Origin: Silene conica | Lineage: Eukaryota > Streptophyta > Magnoliopsida > Caryophyllales > Caryophyllaceae | DNA: 64,000 bases | Direction: 5' to 3' | Assembly: GCA_029255685.2 (NCBI GenBank) | Contig: CM055312.2 | Location: 69,392,792 to 69,456,791 of the forward strand | Shown here: positions 58,471-64,000 of the stretch, piece after piece | Numbering within the stretch: position 1 is the stretch's first letter | Layout of the letters: each line of letters starts with the position of its first letter | Translations under genes and position numbers: made by a program | The notes under the pieces: model-generated | Told to the model about the DNA's origin: nothing | The model's input: the letters and a program-made list of their open reading frames with translations, nothing else | Databases searched by the model: none

Positions 58471-59149
58471 CATGGCCCTAGTGCCCGTTGTTCGGCTGCC
58501 ACCTCTCAATAAAAGCACACAAAAGAGGCATGTTCAAGTTCTTGTGCATAAGACCGGTCAAGTGACTAAGCCCCGAATCATCAACTATCCTCCGAGCACT
58601 ATTACCCAACTTCCACTTACGGAGTTCCAAACACTATCGATCCCTAGTGTACTTGGTTAAGATCTTACGCTCCGCCTCGGGATTATTCCACAACTAATAT
58701 GTTATGTGTCCCGCAAAGCTCGGAATCACATTATGCACCAACGGGCCTCCAGATACAGGGCCAGTCAACAACCAACTGTTATCCTTCCCTCTGGCTCTAA
58801 TTTTTTTCCTAGGGTCAATTCCCGAACTGCTTGAACCCTCGCTATATCTCTCAAATCTACCACCCTTCCCCCTCGTAACTCGTAAAACAGAAGTAGCCTC
58901 CTCCTCCTCATCCCTCACTGCCTCCTGATCCGGCTCCTCCTCCTGACCCGGCTCGTCCTCAGATTGCAAATCCTCCTGTTCAAGTACCTGCCTCTCGTAC
59001 TCAGCATATTCATCGGCGAAAAAGTCAGGCTGGATAGGCACGGACACATCCACGGTACCTATACTACTACTTCCAACCTTAATATTCACCTTTTTACGCC
59101 GAAAAGAAGCATGAAGTTTCAATCGACGAGAGTCATCATTATTTGACAT
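58390..59149 (-). pseudogene. Plant mobile domain (MAIN-like) gene of the MULE, truncated and broken
   Basis: Starts at ATG 59149 (MSNNDDSRRLKLHASF). The N-terminus is basic, then an acidic Glu/Asp/Gln-rich stretch, then RGKGGRFERYSEG and a basic RKKIRARGK. From about 58775 it enters a plant mobile domain (PF10536-like): GGPLVHNVIPSFAGHI, stop at 58694, LWNNPEAERKILTKY, stop near 58640, LGNSARRIVDDSGLSHLTGL, MPLLCAFIERWQP, and a stop near 58466. All pieces share one frame, so single-base changes to TAG account for the breaks. Only the beginning of the domain remains. PMD proteins include MAIN/MAIL1, needed for silencing and meristem function, and TE-borne copies are known; the role inside a transposon is not established. 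Confidence 0.7.
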
Positions 59150-59236
59150 CTGCGTAAATTGAAAAGGATTGTCTTAATTGACTATAGACGGGAAAAAAAA
59201 TTATTGACTACAGACGGAAAAAAAAAAAGCAATATC

Positions 59237-59392
59237 GGGTGAACCACACGACACAGCCAAGGCCATGTCGTGTGGACTACACGACACAGCCATGGCCGTG
59301 TCGTGTGGACCACACGACACGGCCATGGCCATGTCGTGTGGTCCACACGACACAGCGGCCTTGGCTGTGTCGTGTAAACCACAAGACATAGA
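59237..59392. repeat. TCGTGTGGTCCACACGA palindrome array, right
   Basis: About eight half-units, for example GTCGTGTGGACCACACGAC and GACACGGCCATGGCCATGTC, so nearly every half-unit has an adjacent inverse partner. It lies just upstream of the minus-strand ATG at 59149, mirroring 55269-55371. Confidence 0.9.
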
Positions 59393-59779
59393 CAAAAATC
59401 GTTCCCAAATTTCCTTCCCTAATTCGCAATTAACATTCAAAACTATCTCACAAATCACAAGTATCACTCCCTAATTGGCTTCAAACATCATTAATTTCCA
59501 CCTAAAATAACTAATCTAAATCCAATTCACTTAAATCTAATCTAATTACAAAATAACAAAATTAGAATACATACCTTATACTTGTTGGAGGTGATATGAT
59601 TGAACTTGGATTGTTAGAGTGATGGATATTTGTGTAAATGGAAGAGGAATGAGTTGAATGAGTTTTTTTAGGTTTATTTTGAATGACTGAGGAGTAAAGA
59701 GGATGAATGATGAGTAACTAGGATGAATGAGGAGTAAAGAGGGATAAATAAGGGTCTTGTTACCATAAACATAAAAAAT

Positions 59780-60041
59780 CGTCTCAAAAATTGTTTACTA
59801 TTCTTAATAACCGATTACAATTGTTTATTATAAAAACCGTCTCAACATTTAACCGTAAAAACCGTCAAAAAAAATCATGTTACAATTAACCATATTATCC
59901 GTCTCAAAAACTGTCTCAAAAACCTTCTCAAAAAATCGTCCGTAAAAAACCGTCTTAAAAAACGTCCGTAAAATACGTCACAAAACAATCACCAAAATAC
60001 AATATGCAAGGGCAAAATGAGAATATTTTAAAAAATAGGGG
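59780..60041 (-). repeat. Right terminal inverted repeat and CCGTCTC subterminal repeats
   Basis: Inverse partner of the left end. Many CGTCTCAAAAA phrases occur between 59787 and 59965, then GCAAGGGCAAAATGAGAAT and AAAAATAGGGG at the end. Confidence 0.8.
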
Positions 60042-60638
60042 ACATCTATCTCTATAAAAGGGATAGATTTTAAAGGCTTCCCATTGGCTGCTTATAATTA
60101 GGAAGATATGGGCCCACAACCTTTACACAGATTTAATTTACCTCTCTCCTAAATTCAGAATTAATTTCGATCTCTACTCTTCCCTAATTACGTATTCTGA
60201 TATTTCCTCATTCCTAATTAAGAAATAGATTGCGGTATTACATTTCGTGATTATCATAATAAAATACGATATGATCAAATTACTATTAATCGAAAATTTA
60301 AATAACAATATACAACGGTCAAATTAAATACAATATTTAACGGTCCAAAATTAAATCCGAAAAAACAAAAAATTACAAACAGCAAAAATAATTAAAATCC
60401 AAGATTTAACTTACATTAAATTTTCCAATCAAATCAATAAATTAAGATACGAAACAAGATAAAATACGGTAAAATACGATATAGAAAGGTCCGATATATA
60501 TCAAAATGATCATATTTCACCAAAGTTGTCATAAAAATCTCTTATTGAAAAAAACAAAAATCATGTATATCAGCATAACCAGAATCAACCCGATCTTTTT
60601 CGTCTTCAAGGCTTTCAATCCAACCCAACGATACAAAT

Positions 60639-60640
<2 letters not shown>

Positions 60641-60674
<34 letters not shown>

Positions 60675-60675
60675 A
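60641..60675. repeat. ATCT tetranucleotide microsatellite
   Basis: About eight ATCT units immediately before a Helitron-like TCTATATTATTAAAGG start. Confidence 0.95.
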
Positions 60676-61519
60676 TTATTAAAGGAAGCTTTTTCCGATC
60701 GACGTGATTGGTTGAATAATATAATAATAGGTTTCAAAATAAATATAGTAAACGATAATATATAGAAAAAGATAAAACCTAAAATGTTTTTAATTTTTGC
60801 AAGGTGATTTAGTAAAATACAAACAACTGAAATAGTCGAAACCAGAGCTATAACAGATAATTTTTTTTTTAAAAAAAGCATGAAATTACGTTAAGGGATA
60901 AATATGATCAAAATACAATTGTTACTTATTTTTTTCTTATAGGATTTCACGTAAGGTAAAATCCCTTATCTATAAAAGAATAACTTTTCATGCATTTTCA
61001 TTGGTTGCTTAATTTTAGGAAGTTAAAAACCTTCTTTCTCACCATGTCCCACCACTTACACAACGAGTTTTAATTTTTCTTCATTTTGCTTTTCTCCATT
61101 TAACATTCTAAAGTTACAAATAAATTTTATGTCCATAATAAAAAAACAACTTTACTCCAAATTCGAAAATAAAAAATCACTAAAATTCTACCCAAAAACA
61201 TAAAATTCAACAATATTAAAAAAAGTTGGATAATTAGATGTAATTAACAAATCTTTAGAGGTATGAAAAACGAAAAAAACGAAAAAAATTATACAAAGAG
61301 TTAAAAATTAACAAACATACGTATATCTAAAAGAATGAAAAAAATACACGTGGACATAAAAATTAACAAAAAAAACGTAGATTAAAAAATGAAAAAAACG
61401 TAAATCAAAGATTTTTGAATAAGTTCAAATAAACCCAACCTATAAAATTAACAAAAAAATATCAATCTACGATTTTCGAGAATATATAATAACCTTCGAG
61501 AATTAGTCAATTAAAATTA

Positions 61520-61793
61520 CTCCCTCCTACCCATAAATATTGTCTCATTGTTAAAAAAGTACCAAATTTATGAGATATTAATTAGTTGTTTAATATTTTG
61601 GTTGGGTAGGGGTATGTAGATTGGAGAGAGTGTTATGTTATTGGGTAATGAGGTGGGTGGTGGGTAATAAATGGAATTTTGTAAGGGTAGAATGGTAAAA
61701 AACAAGTAAAAAAGTTACTAAATATGGACAATGAGACACTTTGCTGAATAGACAGAAATGGACAATGGGACATTATTTGTGCGTAGGAGGGAG
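61520..61793. mobile_element. Stowaway-like MITE inside the Helitron
   Basis: 274 bp. Inverted repeats CTCCCTCCTACCCATAAATA and the inverse-type GTGCGTAGGAGGGAG, with inner TTGTCTCATTG/CAATGGGACA, flanked by TA on both sides (61518-61519, 61794-61795). Confidence 0.92.
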
Positions 61794-62233
61794 TAGGCTA
61801 ACATCGAGTAAAAAGATGGTCTTAATAACAATACATTATTATTTTCTTTATAAAATCATCCACAAATTTTTATACTATAAAAGCTACAGATTTTAAGAGA
61901 CTGTTATTAGAAACATTTCTATCATTTTACTCTCATTTAGAGAGTAAGTTATTTAAAGGGTAAGATATAGAAGTACAGTACAATTTCTTTATCTATTTTA
62001 TATGGTTCAAATTTATTTCATAAAGTTTGATTATTTATTTCAATTTATAATAATCATTAAAAAAATTAATTATACGGTAAATCAATTATTTGGAGTCAAA
62101 ATCATCCCCGAATTCATAATTTACATATTTCTCATTTAAATACATATTGAATTATATTTGCACTAATTTTTTAATATATTTACGAAATTTTTAGAAGCAG
62201 ACCCGTACATTTTTTGTACGGGCATAAAACTAG

Positions 62234-63359
62234 TAACAAATGAAATGGAGGCGTGATATAGCAATTTTGTTTCAAAAACACTACACACAAAAATTGACAT
62301 CATGCACTTTTTAATCTTTTCATATATAGGATTGATCTGTATACCATTATTACTCAATACTCACATTTTAAATGGATTAACAACCATCCTAAATTCCTAA
62401 CTAGTCATCATTATCTTTTGTTGGCGACAATTTTATACATCATGTACTAGTGGGTGACAGGGTGAGTTACGTGAGGCCGTGAGGGCTAGCAGGAGGCTCG
62501 CGAGTCACGCCTCCTAGATGATGAATATTTTCAAGTTTTTAGTTAAAATTTTCGCATTTCTTTCGAGTTTCCCATATATACTTAGAGTTGTACAACGTAA
62601 TGGAGTAGCCCGTCCGGCCCGGCCTAGCCATGTTACATGAGCCAATTTTTCTAGCCCACAAGGGCCAGGGCTAGGCAGCCCAGTTCGGTAACGGATTTGG
62701 CCAGGGCCGGATTTTGTCAACCCAGCCCGATCAGCAGCCCTGTGCGAAATACAGCCCAGTCTGGCCCAGCCTAGCCCACTAACGAAACTAAAAGAAATGC
62801 AGCCCACTAACACAACTAACCGCCTCACAGTGTTAGACTGTTAGGTCATCGCTGACTTTTCTTGGCCCACCCCAACCCGACGTTATTTTAGGGCCATGTC
62901 AGGGCCGACTTTTCTTGGACCAGCCCGCCCAAGTGTACCATGTTGGTCTGGTCAATTTAAATCGGGGCGCTGCGCTGCCATTCAACATGTTGTAAACCAT
63001 ATACACCATTGTATGCAACTCTTTTCGTATCAGTGCTCTTTAACTATTGTACGTGACTGTAATGATGATGCTTTATGATAAATAACTATAGCACCTCAAA
63101 TAGTATACTTTGGAAGCATGGGTCATGTTGTTGGATGTTTTGATGGCTTGACGTAAATATTGTTGGCCTTGTCTTTAAGTGGTTCAGCAGTTAATGCAAA
63201 CCACACAAACCTGTCCAATATAAATTGAGAGGGTCCAATTCACCCAACTTTTTTATGAGACTCGTCTTTTAACTTTAACTTCTACCTTTCTAACTAATCA
63301 TCAACACCCTGCACTGCAGTAGCTAATTACTCCGCACACCGCACCCGACCAGTAGTAAC
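62234..63359. other. Intergenic DNA with a GC-rich repeat patch
   Basis: 62590-62960 is rich in GGCCC/AGCCC phrases and holds a near-duplicate GCTGACTTTTCTTGGCCCA (62849-62867) and GCCGACTTTTCTTGGACCA (62904-62922). It may be an old hAT-like MITE, but I could not define ends. 62961-63359 shows nothing recognisable. Confidence 0.45.
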
Positions 63360-63361
63360 TA

Positions 63362-63621
63362 CTTCCTCCATTCCAATCAATTCTATACATTTCACTTTTT
63401 CGGTACTATTCACAAGTCGAGTGAATTTTCGATACAACTTCTAATACGTAACATAAAATATAGTCATGTGAGATCTTGTTTAAATTGTCTTACCGAGTAC
63501 GTTGTGAATATCAAAGTTTTATAATTTTTATCGATATGTAACTAAAGATATTAACAAAAGAAAACGGGTATTGACAAACGGGAATAAAGCAAATGTATAG
63601 AATTGATTGGAATGGAGGAAG
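63362..63621. mobile_element. Stowaway-like MITE with long inverted repeats
   Basis: 260 bp. CTTCCTCCATTCCAATCAAT and its exact inverse at the end (ATTGATTGGAATGGAGGAAG) continue inward through TCTATACATTT/AAATGTATAGA. TA flanks on both sides (63360-63361, 63622-63623). The arms are perfect for about 30 bp, so it is probably young. Confidence 0.93.
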
Positions 63622-64000
63622 TAGTAAATACCATAGGTTTTTTTTTAAAACCGTTTTAAGTTAAAACCTCATACAATTATTCTTTTATTTAATTAGACTG
63701 CGAGTACCGTCTCAACTTGAGACGGCCTGATGGGCCTTATAAATATGAAAATAGTGGAATGTTGTTTGAAGCTCTTTTTTTTTGTGCAGTTGCAGGTGTA
63801 AAAAGTTGTATAGTGAATGTATGATAGGTGAAAGAGGCTTTGATTTAAAGTAGGCCTATATTTTTAATGAATCAAAGCTTGCCGCATGTTTCGGCAGCAC
63901 TTTTCTTCGTGTTAGAACTTCTGGACAGCACTCTAATGAATTAGTGTTATTCTAAACGTCTTCAAATGATCATTTGTTTCCTGCTTAATATTATTAATTC
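63622..64000. other. Terminal intergenic segment
   Basis: Contains the dyad CCGTCTCAACTTGAGACGG at about 63708-63726 and otherwise AT-rich sequence. No gene start or end can be supported, though the window may stop near one. Confidence 0.4.

Larger units (their letters stand above)
54457..60041. mobile_element. Mutator-like element (MULE) with two convergent genes
   Basis: 5585 bp with long imperfect terminal inverted repeats: CCCCTATTTTTATATTTATT then CCCATTTTGCCCTTGC at the left, and the inverse at the right (about 80 bp recognisable). The ends also carry multiple GAGACGG (left) and CCGTCTC (right) phrases. One gene reads inward from each end, as in maize MuDR: a transposase-OTU gene on + and a plant-mobile-domain gene on minus. 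I find no clear 9-bp target duplication at these boundaries, so the exact ends are tentative. Confidence 0.85.
60049..62233 (+). mobile_element. Helitron (non-autonomous), possibly several nested
   Basis: The 3' end is classical: an 8-bp stem CCCGTACA/TGTACGGG (62202-62209, 62215-62222), 11 bases, then CTAG at 62230-62233 followed by T. At the 5' side TCTCTATAAAAGGGATAG at 60049 follows an A, fitting insertion between A and T. Similar TCTATA starts occur at 60670 and 60969, so up to three Helitron 5' ends may precede the single 3' end. No Rep/helicase coding is seen; the sequence is AT-rich. Confidence 0.7.

Noticed and set aside
62514..62828. 104-aa minus-strand frame in a GC-rich patch
   Set aside because: Translation of GGCCC/AGCCC repeats; no domain or start context.

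Overview
This is plant nuclear DNA, from a eudicot-type angiosperm genome. It is AT-rich intergenic sequence packed with nested LTR retrotransposons, MITEs, a Mutator-like element and Helitron ends, and it holds one clear host gene. The frequent palindromic GAGACGG-type motifs and the plant-style Copia, chromovirus and MULE-OTU proteins fit Caryophyllales, but that placement is a weak impression. I see no bacterial, organellar or CRISPR content.

Layout. 1-14464: a degenerate Copia element of SIRE/Maximus type on the + strand (gag-pol 2155-7772, envelope-like ORF 10850-12347, 3' LTR 13060-14464). A solo LTR with a perfect 5-bp target duplication (7965-10438) lies inside it, and its 5' LTR is mostly replaced by another LTR-like sequence (1-1924). 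14465-26778: an old plus-oriented Gypsy-type LTR fragment, split by a young, nearly intact chromovirus on the minus strand (14903-25281, two 2856-bp LTRs, TSD GTTTT, one frameshift). 26779-30875: AT-rich sequence bracketed by a 330-bp direct duplication; one copy carries a Stowaway MITE that the other lacks. 30876-34590: a rearranged Gypsy LTR with a 630-bp TRIM inserted 8 bp from its end. 35281-35916: the host gene, an intronless cold-shock-domain glycine-rich zinc-finger protein. 36318-52594: a Copia element on the minus strand (TSD CAAGT) that received a gag-only LTR retrotransposon (37520-46913, TSD CTGTG), a hAT-type MITE (TSD GCCTTGAG) and a CACTA-type MITE (TSD AAG). 52924-54456: small repeats. 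54457-60041: a MULE with long terminal inverted repeats and two convergent broken genes, one a transposase fused to an OTU protease domain and the other a plant-mobile-domain (MAIN-like) protein. 60049-62233: Helitron sequence with a textbook 3' end. 62234-64000: intergenic DNA with one more MITE.

The most unusual signal is in the LTRs. The chromovirus LTR carries ten spaced units with a nearly constant core of about 25 bases; the arms beside the core differ from unit to unit, yet each pairs with its own partner. Related arrays with a different core occur in the split older LTR (25613-26110) and in the 31144-34590 LTR. In the first two, the array is bracketed by a conserved 41-bp motif and followed by a GC-rich palindrome cluster. 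Other palindrome clusters occur at 638-826, 29810-30035 and, in mirrored positions, at the 5' ends of both MULE genes. These look like a recurrent hairpin-array design in this genome. Whether it works as RNA, as DNA or not at all cannot be read from one window.
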